Assembly (NCBI GenBank): GCA_963836355.1
Contig: CAWIJO010000024.1
Span: 19,213 to 83,212 of the forward strand
Origin: Palsa-506 sp963836355
GTDB lineage: Bacteria > Actinomycetota > Actinomycetes > Streptosporangiales > Streptosporangiaceae
DNA length: 64,000 nt
Direction of reading: 5' to 3'
Every line of letters begins with the position of its first letter. The first letter of the stretch is position 1. This document shows, piece after piece, positions 34,762 through 42,712 of the stretch. The translations under genes and the position numbers were made by a program. The notes under the pieces were generated by a model. The model worked only from the letters and a program-made list of their open reading frames with translations. It ran no database searches and was not told where the DNA came from.

Positions 34762-35966
34762 GGTCGGGATCCTGTCGAGGAGGACTGGTCACGGGAGGGG
34801 TTGGCGAGGGCCACGAATCCGGCACTGTCGAGGCGTTGGAGCAGGCCTGGTCGGTTCGGGTACTGCTGGCGGATCCGCTGCACGCGTTGCCCGAACTCCC
34901 GCAGCCGGCCATCTCGCTCGCTGAGGTCTCGCAGGTTACCGAGGAGTTCGACCGCGAGGTCGTACTGCGGGGTCTTCTTCGTGTCGATCAGGGCGCTGAC
35001 CCGTTGCCACGCGTGTCCACCCTCCCGTGCGAGGGAGTCCAGCTGCTGTCGGCGGACGATCGCTGCTGCGCGTTCCCGTCGGGCGCGTTCGCGTTCCTGC
35101 TGCTGTTCGGCCAGTCGCTCCCGCTCCTGCCCGTGTTTCTCTGCGGCCTCCAGCAGCTCCGCCACGGTCCGCCTTTTCGTGGCCTGATGGCGAAGGTCGG
35201 GTTGCCCGTTCAAGCGTCGCAGCAGCTCCGTGCGCAGGAGCGCATCGTCACCGTGGACGACTCGCATCAGCAGCGCGTTCTTCTCTGCCGCCGGGAGCTG
35301 CTCGATCCAGGAGGCCAGCTCGTCCTCGGAGCGCCGGGTGACCTGTTGCCGCTCGCTCGCCTCGGCGGCGACCGCGAGCAGATCCTCGTCCAGCCGGAGG
35401 AAGTCGACCACGCTGCGCAGCGGCCCATTCAACAGCGCCAGGTTCGGCGGAACCGGCGGTTCCAGGACGTCGACGTCCAGATCGTCGCCTTGGTACTCGA
35501 CGCTGATCGACAGCAGCCAGCCGAGATACAGCAACCGGAGGTCACCGGAGGCGAGCTGGGCGCGGGCCGGGATGATCGACGCCAGCCGTCCCTCCCCGCT
35601 GTATTCCTCCCAGTACCCGTCGTCATCGTTCTCGCGGCGCATCTCGACGATCACGTTCTCACCGTGGGCCCACGCGCTGGCCGAGTCCATGCCGCAGTAC
35701 CGCTGCGCGGTCTCGAGGTCGAGCAGCCGGGCCGGCAGCCGGATCATCAACTGATGGCTGCCCCAGTTCGCGGTGTAGAGGAAGGCATCGAAGTACTCCT
35801 CCATCAAGGCGCGCGGGTTCCCCTTGAAGTCTCCCCAGTGGTAGGTGTTGACGAAGCTGGCGGAGGTAAGCTCTGCCCGCGTGGACAACGCGCGTAGCCT
35901 GTCGAGCTGGTCGGCATCCAGGGGGCGGTCCACGGCCAGGAACTCGTAGTACTGGTACTCACTCAC
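34758..35966 (-). CDS. Conserved hypothetical protein with coiled-coil region
   Basis: GTG 35966 is chosen because it gives MSEYQYYEFLAVDRPLDADQ, a conserved-looking N-terminus, and overlaps the stop of the preceding gene. It is 402 residues. The N-terminal ~190 residues form a folded domain (SFVNTYHWGDFKGNPRALME, YTANWGSHQLMIRLPARLLD). Then come DLRLLYLGWLLSISVEYQGD and PPVPPNLALLNGPLRSVVDF. A long charged helix follows at ~280-330 (KRRTVAELLEAAEKHGQERE, RLAEQQQERERARRERAAAI), predicted coiled coil. The C-terminus is also helical. I recall this as a conserved protein that travels with the small gene upstream; its function is unknown. Confidence 0.75.
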   Translation of the reverse strand: MSEYQYYEFLAVDRPLDADQLDRLRALSTRAELTSASFVNTYHWGDFKGNPRALMEEYFDAFLYTANWGSHQLMIRLPARLLDLETAQRYCGMDSASAWAHGENVIVEMRRENDDDGYWEEYSGEGRLASIIPARAQLASGDLRLLYLGWLLSISVEYQGDDLDVDVLEPPVPPNLALLNGPLRSVVDFLRLDEDLLAVAAEASERQQVTRRSEDELASWIEQLPAAEKNALLMRVVHGDDALLRTELLRRLNGQPDLRHQATKRRTVAELLEAAEKHGQERERLAEQQQERERARRERAAAIVRRQQLDSLAREGGHAWQRVSALIDTKKTPQYDLAVELLGNLRDLSERDGRLREFGQRVQRIRQQYPNRPGLLQRLDSAGFVALANPSRDQSSSTGSRP

Positions 35967-36300
35967 CAGGCATCTCCATAGCGGTCTGGCGATGCTGCGC
36001 CGCCTTGGCGGCCTTGCGCACGGCATGCTTCGTGGCCGCCTGTCGTGCCTGTTCTTCGATCGACAGGACCACGTCGGGCCGTTCCCGGCCGAATCTCCTG
36101 GCGTAGAGGTGCTCGATGTACTGCGGCAACGGTTCCTTCCACGGCTCTTGGCGGTGATTGTCCATCCCGCCGAGCTTCTTCGGGTTCAGCCCGAGCTCGC
36201 GCGCCATCTGCACCTGCGCATGAGAGAGCTTGTGCCGCTTGCGGGCGTCGACCCAGTCCTGCAATCGAGGTGGGAGGGCCGCCTTCTTGTTGTTGCCCAT
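35959..36300 (-). CDS. Conserved small hypothetical protein
   Basis: A 113-residue basic protein: MGNNKKAALPPRLQDWVDAR, KRHKLSHAQVQMARELGLNP, KKLGGMDNHRQEPWKEPLPQ, and a basic Ala-rich helical tail. The SHAQVQMARELG segment looks like a helix-turn-helix or XRE-like mini-domain, and the LPQYIEHLYARRFG segment recurs in relatives. The start ATG 36300 is clear. It overlaps the next gene by 8 bases. It may recognise DNA or RNA, but no function is established. Confidence 0.75.
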   Translation of the reverse strand: MGNNKKAALPPRLQDWVDARKRHKLSHAQVQMARELGLNPKKLGGMDNHRQEPWKEPLPQYIEHLYARRFGRERPDVVLSIEEQARQAATKHAVRKAAKAAQHRQTAMEMPGE

Positions 36301-36357
36301 ACCTACGGTGCCTACCCTGGCTTCGGCTCGTCGCGGTCGGCCATGGCGGGGTTCGGC

Positions 36358-36674
36358 CTAGGGCCGGTCGGCCCAGTGGCGGTAGGCGTCGATCCCCTGC
36401 GCGCCGTCTGGTGGTGGCGTCGGCAACGGAAGATCGAGGATCGAGACCGCCTGCCGGAACTGGCCTCGGGCGCACTGCGCCACGATGCAGCCCTGCCGGT
36501 CAGGTCGACGCTGTCGACCGTCACGCCAACACCGACAACCGTGGTTTCGAAAGGAAGGTCAAGGTTGTCCTGGATCATGGTGTACAGGCCCATGACCTGT
36601 TCGTCCTGGTCGTAGCAGCCCATCGTGGCTTCGTCGACCAACGCACGGAGCTGCGTCGGATTCATCCCGCTCAC
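36358..36674 (-). CDS. Conserved protein of unknown function, one frameshift
   Basis: GTG 36674 (or ATG 36665) gives NPTQLRALVDEATMGCYDQD, EQVMGLYTMIQDNLDLPFET, TVVGVGVTVDSVDLTGR. One base is then lost near 36510. The continuation GCIVAQCARGQFRQAVSILD, LPLPTPPPDGAQGIDAYRHW restores a ~105-residue protein of a family often annotated as calcium-binding or plasmid-related hypothetical. It is the first gene of the four-gene operon, followed by 36300 after 57 bases. Confidence 0.6.
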
Positions 36675-36716
36675 CGCGGCAGGCTATCGGAATCGACCAA
36701 CGGACATGTGAGGAGT

Positions 36717-37151
36717 TCATGCGCCGGGTGGAAGCCGGCGAGATGTGGTCGCTGATCGACCGAGCGTTTCCCGGTTTCCCGGGCCGGCCACGAAGTCCAG
36801 GCTGATCGCTTCCACCGGGTTGGCGGCCAGCACGGGCAGTGCGTCACCGATCTCGCCGAAGTAGGTGGAGACCATCAGCGCCGGCCACTGTGGGGTTCCA
36901 GAACTCAGCCACCGATCTTGACCTGAGCTTCTACGCGGCCCAGCCCGCTGGTATTCGCCGTCGAGGACGGGCCGGCGCTTGATCCGCTCCGGCAAGAGGC
37001 CAGCGAGGGGCTGGTCGTGCTGGGGCGGGTAGAGCTGGCGGCTGCGATGAGAGCCGACCTTGCTGCCTGGCGCGGGCTGAGCCGCGGCGCCGGGCGCTGA
37101 GCCCGGCTCAGGCGCAGATCCCAGGAGCGACGTCACCGCCGCAGAACTCAT
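36717..37151 (-). pseudogene. Possible methionine-synthase-like (MetE) fragment
   Basis: The only suggestive block is MVSTYFGEIGDALPVLAANP then VEAISLDFVAGPGNRETLG, which resembles the N-terminal barrel of cobalamin-independent methionine synthase (TYFGxxGxxLPxLxxLPVxxLxLDLV). Upstream residues are Pro/Gly/Arg-rich. No catalytic zinc site is present. It may be chance or a decayed fragment. Confidence 0.3.
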
Positions 37152-37446
37152 GATCGAGGCTTTCTATCCAGCCGACCCGGCCACGGCCCAAGCGCTCGAA
37201 GGATCCACCGGATGATTCGCACCGGGCCCATGGCCGTGCACGAAACCCCTGCACCCCCGACGGATTTCAGCGCAAGCATGGCCGTTGCCGGGAGCGCCGA
37301 GAGGGATCTTGCCGCCACCGAACGATCATTGTTTGAAGGATCCTCGTAGCTGATTGCGCCGGGCACCGCTGAGCGGGTGCCGGGCGTGGCCCCGGTGCCC
37401 CGGGAGCAGATGCGGGCAGCTGGCGGCCGGGGGTTCGGCCAGGGCG
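37152..37446. other. Intergenic downstream of the desaturase
   Basis: About 295 bases with no convincing gene. Open frames here are extensions of frames antisense to the desaturase. Confidence 0.5.
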
Positions 37447-38382
37447 TCAGGGGCGGCTCTGGCTGGCCGGCCTTTCGGCCTGCGCTTCGGCCCGCCGTGT
37501 GGCGAATCTGGTGGCGCGGGCGTCGAGTGCAGATAGCGCTGCCGCGAGGTCCTGCCGGGCCTGCTCGCCCTCCGCGTCCAGACCCTCTGTCTCGAAGATC
37601 CGCCAGTAACGCACCAGCGGCATGATGACGTCGTCGTGGTGGATGCGCAGGTCGTAGATGCCTGCCTGGGCAATCTGCACCGCCTTGCGCGCGAAGCCGG
37701 GAATGACGCTGCCCGGCATCGCGAAGTTCGTGACCTCGTCGGTGATCGCTCGCAGGGTGTGGCTGGGCGCGATCTCGAGTGCGGCCCTGACGAGGTTCCG
37801 GTAGAAGATCATGTGCAGGTTCTCGTCCATCGCGATCCGGGTGAGCAGTCTTTCCGCGACGGGGTCTTCGCAGTAGCGGCCGGTGTTGCGGTGCGCGGCG
37901 CGGGTGGCGAGTTCCTGGAAGGACACATAGACGCATGCGTGAAGTGGCGGCTTGCCGCCCGAGCCGAACCCCGCCCCCACGGTCGCCATCCGGGCACGCT
38001 CCAGCTGGTCGGGATCGATCCCGCGGGTGACCAGGAGGTAGTCACGTATGCAGGACGCGTGTCGGCCCTCCTCGGCCGTCCACCTGTTTACCCAAGCGTG
38101 CCAGGCTCCCTTCCGGCCGAATGTCCGGCTGAGCTCGGCGTGGTAGCTCGGGAGGTTGTCCTCGGTGAGCAGGTTCACCTCCAGGGCGGTGCGTGCGATC
38201 GGCGAGAGCTTCGATTGCTCGACGGACCACGGCTCACCGCCGAGGGCGGTGAAATTCTGTCCGTCGCTCCACGGCACGTATTCGTGCGGCATCCAGTCCT
38301 CGGCCGAGGCCAGGTGCCGGTCAAGGTTCTCCTCGACGACGGCCTCGAGTTGCGTCAAGGCCCCTGTCTCGAATGTGGTCAT
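37447..38382 (-). CDS. Acyl-ACP desaturase (stearoyl-ACP desaturase-like)
   Basis: A soluble di-iron acyl-ACP desaturase of ~311 residues from ATG 38382 (RBS AGGCAGGACG). Di-iron ligands are visible: Glu in EVNLLTEDNLPSYH, the EExxH motif in WTAEEGRHASCIRDYL, and the second ExxH in IAMDENLHMIFYRNLV. It resembles mycobacterial DesA and plant stearoyl-ACP desaturases, which insert a cis double bond into acyl chains on ACP using ferredoxin and O2. It is divergent from the ACP gene, with 175 bp between starts that must contain both promoters. The double bond it makes is the expected substrate site for the cyclopropane-synthase-like gene. It is intact. Confidence 0.9.
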   Translation of the reverse strand: MTTFETGALTQLEAVVEENLDRHLASAEDWMPHEYVPWSDGQNFTALGGEPWSVEQSKLSPIARTALEVNLLTEDNLPSYHAELSRTFGRKGAWHAWVNRWTAEEGRHASCIRDYLLVTRGIDPDQLERARMATVGAGFGSGGKPPLHACVYVSFQELATRAAHRNTGRYCEDPVAERLLTRIAMDENLHMIFYRNLVRAALEIAPSHTLRAITDEVTNFAMPGSVIPGFARKAVQIAQAGIYDLRIHHDDVIMPLVRYWRIFETEGLDAEGEQARQDLAAALSALDARATRFATRRAEAQAERPASQSRP

Positions 38383-38557
38383 CGCCGTCCTGCCTCGCCG
38401 CGCCCGGGGTATCAGGCTGCGCCCGGATCGCGCGGGTGGAAGTGCCGCAGCCATCTGGCGCCTATCCGCAATTCAACATAGCCCGCATGTTGCGCCTGCT
38501 TTTCACAGGTCGTGGGTGGGTCTACTGTTGTTCCTCTGCCTGGAGGGGGACTGCGTG

Positions 38558-38821
38558 ATGGATCTCGACCGAGAGTTGCGCGAATCAATCGCCAGAATCT
38601 GCGGGGTGCCCGCCGATCAGATCTCATCGAGCGCGACGCTGGAGGACCTGGGGGTCGACTCGCTCACCGCGGCCGAGATCATCACCGACGTAGAGATCCG
38701 GTCCGGGATCGAACTGCCGATGGATGTGCTGCGCGGCCTCAGCAAGCTGCGGACCGTCGGTGAAGTCGCAGCCCATCTGCAGGCCGGGGCCGGGAGCCCG
38801 CCTGTCTATAGCGAGCCATGA
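38558..38821 (+). CDS. Acyl carrier protein
   Basis: 87 residues from ATG 38558 with a strong TGGAGGGGG site. The phosphopantetheine Ser is S35 in LEDLGVDSLTAAEIITDVEI. The helix pattern is standard for ACP; the acidic second helix recognition segment is present. The C-terminal tail (GAGSPPVYSEP) is longer than in housekeeping AcpP. Its stop overlaps the next start (ATGA at 38818), so ACP and methyltransferase are coupled. A dedicated ACP beside a desaturase, a KAS and a FeeM-like acyltransferase argues for a specialised acyl pathway. Confidence 0.9.
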   Translation: MDLDRELRESIARICGVPADQISSSATLEDLGVDSLTAAEIITDVEIRSGIELPMDVLRGLSKLRTVGEVAAHLQAGAGSPPVYSEP

Positions 38822-40656
38822 CCAGTTCCGGCCGGCTGGCAGCGATGGGCACATCGACCCGGGCGATCATGCACCACTATGACCTGTCCGATGACTTCTT
38901 CCGGATCTGGCTAGGCCCGGAGATGGTGTATTCCTGCGGCTGGTGGGATGCCGCGGACGGCCACGATTCGCTCGCCAGGGCACAGCTTCGCAAACTCGAC
39001 TTCTTCGCCGGTCGCCTCGGGGTGGCAGGTGGCCGCATACTCGACGTCGGCTGTGGCTGGGGCGCGCTCCTCGAGCGGTTTGCCCGCGTACACGGCGCCG
39101 CCTCAGGGGTGGGTCTTACCCTGAGCCCCGCGCAGGCTGACTACGCAGCCCGGCGCAATACGCCCGAGGTGTCGTACCGGCTGCAGAACTGGACCGACCA
39201 TGAGCCCGACGAGCCGTACGACGCAATCACCTGCATCGAGGCAACCGAGCACTTCGCCTCCGATGCGCTGAGCCCGGACGAGAAGGTCGAGGTTTACCGC
39301 GGGTTCTTCGAGGGTGCCGCGTCGTGGCTGAAGCCCGGAGGGAGGATGGGCCTGCAGCTGATCTGCCTCGACAACGTGGGACATGCCCGGAGCCGGGCGG
39401 GACGCGGTCCGTTCTCTGATCTCATCCTGCGCGACATCTTTCCTGAGTCCATGCCCGCGTCGCTGTCCGAGCTCGTGCTGGGCTGGGAGACGCACTTCGA
39501 GCTGGATGAGTTCCTCGATCACCCGTCCCACTACCAGCGCACCTTCCGGACCTGGACGCTCGCCTACCGGGAGCACGAGGCACTCGCGCGAGCGTTCGTC
39601 GGCGCGGAAACCTGCCGCACCTACGCCCGGTACTTCGCAGCCGGTGAGGCCGCCTTCCGGCTCCGCGAGCATTCGCTCTACCGCGTGATCCTCACCAAAC
39701 GGCCCGAACCCAAGAGCTGGGCCGTCACGGTACGCCCCAGCGACGTCCCGGCAGCGCCGGATCCGGGCAGCGCCCCGGTGGGCGCTTCGGCCGATGCGGT
39801 CCGCTCCCACTATGACGTGGCCAACTCGTTCTATGGGCTGTGGCTGGGTCCGTCGATGATGTACTCCTCGGCCATGTGGGAAGGCCCCGGCACACGTACG
39901 GATCTTGAGCGTGCCCAGCAGCGGAAGATCGACTTTTTCGCAGCCAGGGTACTGCCGGGAACCGGTCCCAGGCGAGTCCTGGACATAGGCTGCGGCTGGG
40001 GCGGGACCATGCGCAGGCTCGCCGAGGCGCACTGGGTCACCGATGCCACGGGACTTACGCTGAGCCGGGCGCAGCTCGCCTACCTGACCCAGCACCCGGT
40101 TCCCGGCGCCGATACCAGCCTCGAGGACTGGAACGACCACGACCCGGGCGAGCCATATGACGCGATCTTCTCGTTCGGCGCGTTCGAGCACTTCGCCCGG
40201 GACGGGACGACTGGCCTGCAACGCATCGCCGGCGACCGCCATTTCTTCCGCTCGTGCATGCGGTGGCTGGCTCCGGGGGGCCGCCTCGGGCTCGAAACGA
40301 TCGCTCACGATGGTGCGCCGGACACGGCCGCGCCACTAGGACGGGGACCGCTGGGCGACTTCGTACTGAGCCTTTATCCGGAGTCCGTCTGCCCGCATCT
40401 GGGGGAGATCGTGCTCGGCTTCGAGCCTTACTTCGAGGTCGAGATGCTTCGCTCGGATCCGGGTGACTTCGCGCGCACGTGCCGGGTCTGGCTCACCGCG
40501 CTGCGTGCCCACGAGCGCGAGGCAGCGGCCGTCGTCGGCGAACAGACCGCACGGCAATTCCGCCGCTATCTCGCCGCGTCAGAGATCCAGTTCCGGACGC
40601 GGATCGTCACAAACTACCGGCTTGTCCTGCGCCGACGGTCAGAACAGCGCATCTAG
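38818..40656 (+). CDS. Double-domain cyclopropane-fatty-acid-synthase-like methyltransferase
   Basis: A 612-residue protein built from two tandem SAM-dependent CFA/mycolic-acid-synthase-type domains. Domain 1 (~10-300) has MHHYDLSDDFFRIWLGPEMV, YSCGWW, SAM motif ILDVGCGWGALLERFA and CIEATEHFA. Domain 2 (~325-610) has SHYDVANSFYGLWLGPSMMY, YSSAMW, VLDIGCGWGGTMRRLA and SFGAFEHFA. Both halves keep the Gly-rich SAM loop and the EHF motif that in cyclopropane synthases lies near the bicarbonate site; the conserved Cys of YSC is Ser in domain 2. A Pro/Ala linker joins them at ~305-322. Usual family members have one domain of 280-400 residues. It could add methylene or methyl groups at one or two double bonds. 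It is intact. Confidence 0.88.
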   Translation: MTSSGRLAAMGTSTRAIMHHYDLSDDFFRIWLGPEMVYSCGWWDAADGHDSLARAQLRKLDFFAGRLGVAGGRILDVGCGWGALLERFARVHGAASGVGLTLSPAQADYAARRNTPEVSYRLQNWTDHEPDEPYDAITCIEATEHFASDALSPDEKVEVYRGFFEGAASWLKPGGRMGLQLICLDNVGHARSRAGRGPFSDLILRDIFPESMPASLSELVLGWETHFELDEFLDHPSHYQRTFRTWTLAYREHEALARAFVGAETCRTYARYFAAGEAAFRLREHSLYRVILTKRPEPKSWAVTVRPSDVPAAPDPGSAPVGASADAVRSHYDVANSFYGLWLGPSMMYSSAMWEGPGTRTDLERAQQRKIDFFAARVLPGTGPRRVLDIGCGWGGTMRRLAEAHWVTDATGLTLSRAQLAYLTQHPVPGADTSLEDWNDHDPGEPYDAIFSFGAFEHFARDGTTGLQRIAGDRHFFRSCMRWLAPGGRLGLETIAHDGAPDTAAPLGRGPLGDFVLSLYPESVCPHLGEIVLGFEPYFEVEMLRSDPGDFARTCRVWLTALRAHEREAAAVVGEQTARQFRRYLAASEIQFRTRIVTNYRLVLRRRSEQRI

Positions 40657-40731
40657 CGTCCGGCCGGGCTGGCCATATCTTTCGCAAACAGTGATCGCCG
40701 GCGGCGGTCACGGACAGGGAGGAGAGCGGGA

Positions 40732-41457
40732 ATGTCTGATCATGGCCACGATGTGGCGAATGAGGCCAGCGCCCAGGCAGGGTCTGCGCCGCACGCAGGA
40801 CTGTCGAGGCGGCGGGCGATAACGGTGTCGGCCGCGGCTGCTGGCGTGGGTCTGGCGGCAATTCCCGCGGACGCGGATGCCGCGGCCGGCAGGGCGGTTT
40901 CGCTGGGCAAGCCGGGTACGACGACGATCGAGTTCCGCGGCCGGGTTATCCAGTCCGGCCCCGCGGGCCACAGCTTCACCAGCTTCGGCTACCTCATCCG
41001 CGCGAGCCACGCGCGCCGGAGCGGCCTGTTCCACGGCACGCCGCTCAGCGAGGCGACCGCGCTGCTCACCGCGTACGCAACGGGCGAACTCCACGCCCGC
41101 ACCGTCGACATGGCGGTCCATTCCCTCGACATCGTCGGCACGATGACCGTTTACCAGCGCAGATCGCCGGGAGCCAGCTTCGATCACCCGGCATCCTTCC
41201 GGGCCGGAACGCCGGTTGCCCGCTACCACATGACCCTGCAGGACATCCTGACGGTCTTCGCGCCAGACACGGGCCTGCCCACCCTCACCGGTGACATGGT
41301 TCAGACGGCCGCGCACGCGCTTTCGGGCCCGCTGGCCGGCCACACGTTCGGCAGGCGGGGGACCCGCCTGCGGTTCTTCGCCACCGGGCTGGGACATCGC
41401 AGCGATCCCGCACCCCATGCGCAGCTGGAAATCGCCGGGAACTGGTCCATCGAGTAG
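40732..41457 (+). CDS. Tat-exported hypothetical protein
   Basis: 241 residues from ATG 40732 (RBS GGGAGGAGAGCGGG). The N-terminus has a twin-arginine signal: GLSRRRAITVSAAAAGVGLA, then a cleavage-like ADADAAAG. The mature part is beta-rich (TTIEFRGRVIQSGPAGHSFT, MAVHSLDIVGTMTVYQ, RLRFFATGLGHRSD, LEIAGNWSIE) and may be a small beta-barrel. I do not recognise the family. Position between the methyltransferase and the KAS suggests a role in binding or processing the pathway's lipid outside the membrane; that is inference. Confidence 0.75.
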   Translation: MSDHGHDVANEASAQAGSAPHAGLSRRRAITVSAAAAGVGLAAIPADADAAAGRAVSLGKPGTTTIEFRGRVIQSGPAGHSFTSFGYLIRASHARRSGLFHGTPLSEATALLTAYATGELHARTVDMAVHSLDIVGTMTVYQRRSPGASFDHPASFRAGTPVARYHMTLQDILTVFAPDTGLPTLTGDMVQTAAHALSGPLAGHTFGRRGTRLRFFATGLGHRSDPAPHAQLEIAGNWSIE

Positions 41458-41467
41458 CGGCGGCGCC

Positions 41468-42712
41468 ATGACGTCCCCCAGCCCCGTCCCGGTCGCCGTC
41501 ATCGGGGCGGGGGTGAAGACGCCCGCCGGGAATTGTGTCGGCGAACTGTGGGCGAACCTGTGTGCCGGCCGGCCGTCGGCCCAGGTTTTCGATGACGACC
41601 GGCTGCCGCCAGGGACAGCAGCGCTGGTGTGCCGGGTGAGCGGCTTCGATCCGGCCGCCTACCTCACGCCTGTCGAGCTGCGGCGGCTCGACAGATCCCA
41701 TGCCCTCGCCATCGGCGCCGCGGACGACGCGCTCAGCCAGTGCGCCGGACTGCCTGACCCCGCCAGGCGGGCGGTGGTGTGCGGCGTCGGGCTCGGCGCC
41801 GCGTCGACCTACGAAGAGCAGACATCCGGGCTCCTCGAACGCGGAGTGCGGGGGGTGAACCCACTGACCATCCCCATTGTCATGCCGAGTTCTGTCGCCG
41901 CCCACATGTCGCTCCGGCTCGGGTTCGAAGGACCGTGCCTGACCGTGTCCGCTGCCTGCGCGTCCGGCGCAACGGCCATCGGCGAGGGCGTTGAGCTGCT
42001 GCGCCGAGGTGCGGCCGACATAGTGCTGGCCGGCGGGGTTGACTCTCTGGTCGGCTACGGCGCTATGTGCTGCTTCATTCGGCTGGACGCGATGAGCCAT
42101 AACGTGGCCTGCCCCAAACTCGCCTCCCGCCCCTTCGACGCGGACCGCGACGGGTTCGTCATGGGCGAGGGGGCCGGGTTCGTCGTGCTTCAGCGGCTCG
42201 AGGATCTCTCCGCATCAGGGCCCGAGCCGCTCGGGCTCGTCCTCGGGCATGCCTCCACCGCTGACGCCCACCACCTGGTCGCACCGAGCCCGGGCGGCGA
42301 GGGCGCGGCCCGCTGCATGGCCCTGGCCCTGGCGGACGCCGGCGTCCAGCCCGGCGATATCGCACACGTCAACGCCCACGGCACCAGCACGGTGCTCAAT
42401 GACCGGGCCGAGGCCGCCGCGCTCAGGATCCTGTTCGGGGCCTCATGCCCGCCGGTCATGGCCGTCAAGGGCTCGACGGGTCATATGGTCGGCGGATCCG
42501 GGGCGGTCGAGGCGATCATGAGCCTGATCTCCCTGCGCGATCAGCTTGTCCCGCCTGTTGCCGGCCTTCGCATCATCGACCCGGACTTCGACCTCGATAT
42601 CGTCCAGGACGCGCCCCGGCGAGGGAAGCGAGGCTATGCACTGTCCAATTCCTTCGGATTCGGCGGCGCGAACACCTCGCTCGTCCTCGCTGCCTGGGGA
42701 TCAGCCGACTGA
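41468..42712 (+). CDS. Beta-ketoacyl-ACP synthase II-like (KAS)
   Basis: A 414-residue condensing enzyme of the FabF/KASII fold. The catalytic triad is C164 (VSAACASGAT), H304 (HVNAHGTSTVLND) and H339 (KGSTGHMVGGSGA). The GVGLGAASTYEEQ, IPIVMPSSVAAHMSLRLG and SNSFGFGGANTSLVL blocks are typical. It elongates acyl-ACP with malonyl-ACP. ATG 41468 lies 10 bases after the Tat protein's stop, so it shares the operon. Its 3' end overlaps the convergent acyltransferase gene by 79 bases. The cluster has no ketoreductase or dehydratase, which would have to come from primary metabolism. It is intact. Confidence 0.9.
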   Translation: MTSPSPVPVAVIGAGVKTPAGNCVGELWANLCAGRPSAQVFDDDRLPPGTAALVCRVSGFDPAAYLTPVELRRLDRSHALAIGAADDALSQCAGLPDPARRAVVCGVGLGAASTYEEQTSGLLERGVRGVNPLTIPIVMPSSVAAHMSLRLGFEGPCLTVSAACASGATAIGEGVELLRRGAADIVLAGGVDSLVGYGAMCCFIRLDAMSHNVACPKLASRPFDADRDGFVMGEGAGFVVLQRLEDLSASGPEPLGLVLGHASTADAHHLVAPSPGGEGAARCMALALADAGVQPGDIAHVNAHGTSTVLNDRAEAAALRILFGASCPPVMAVKGSTGHMVGGSGAVEAIMSLISLRDQLVPPVAGLRIIDPDFDLDIVQDAPRRGKRGYALSNSFGFGGANTSLVLAAWGSAD

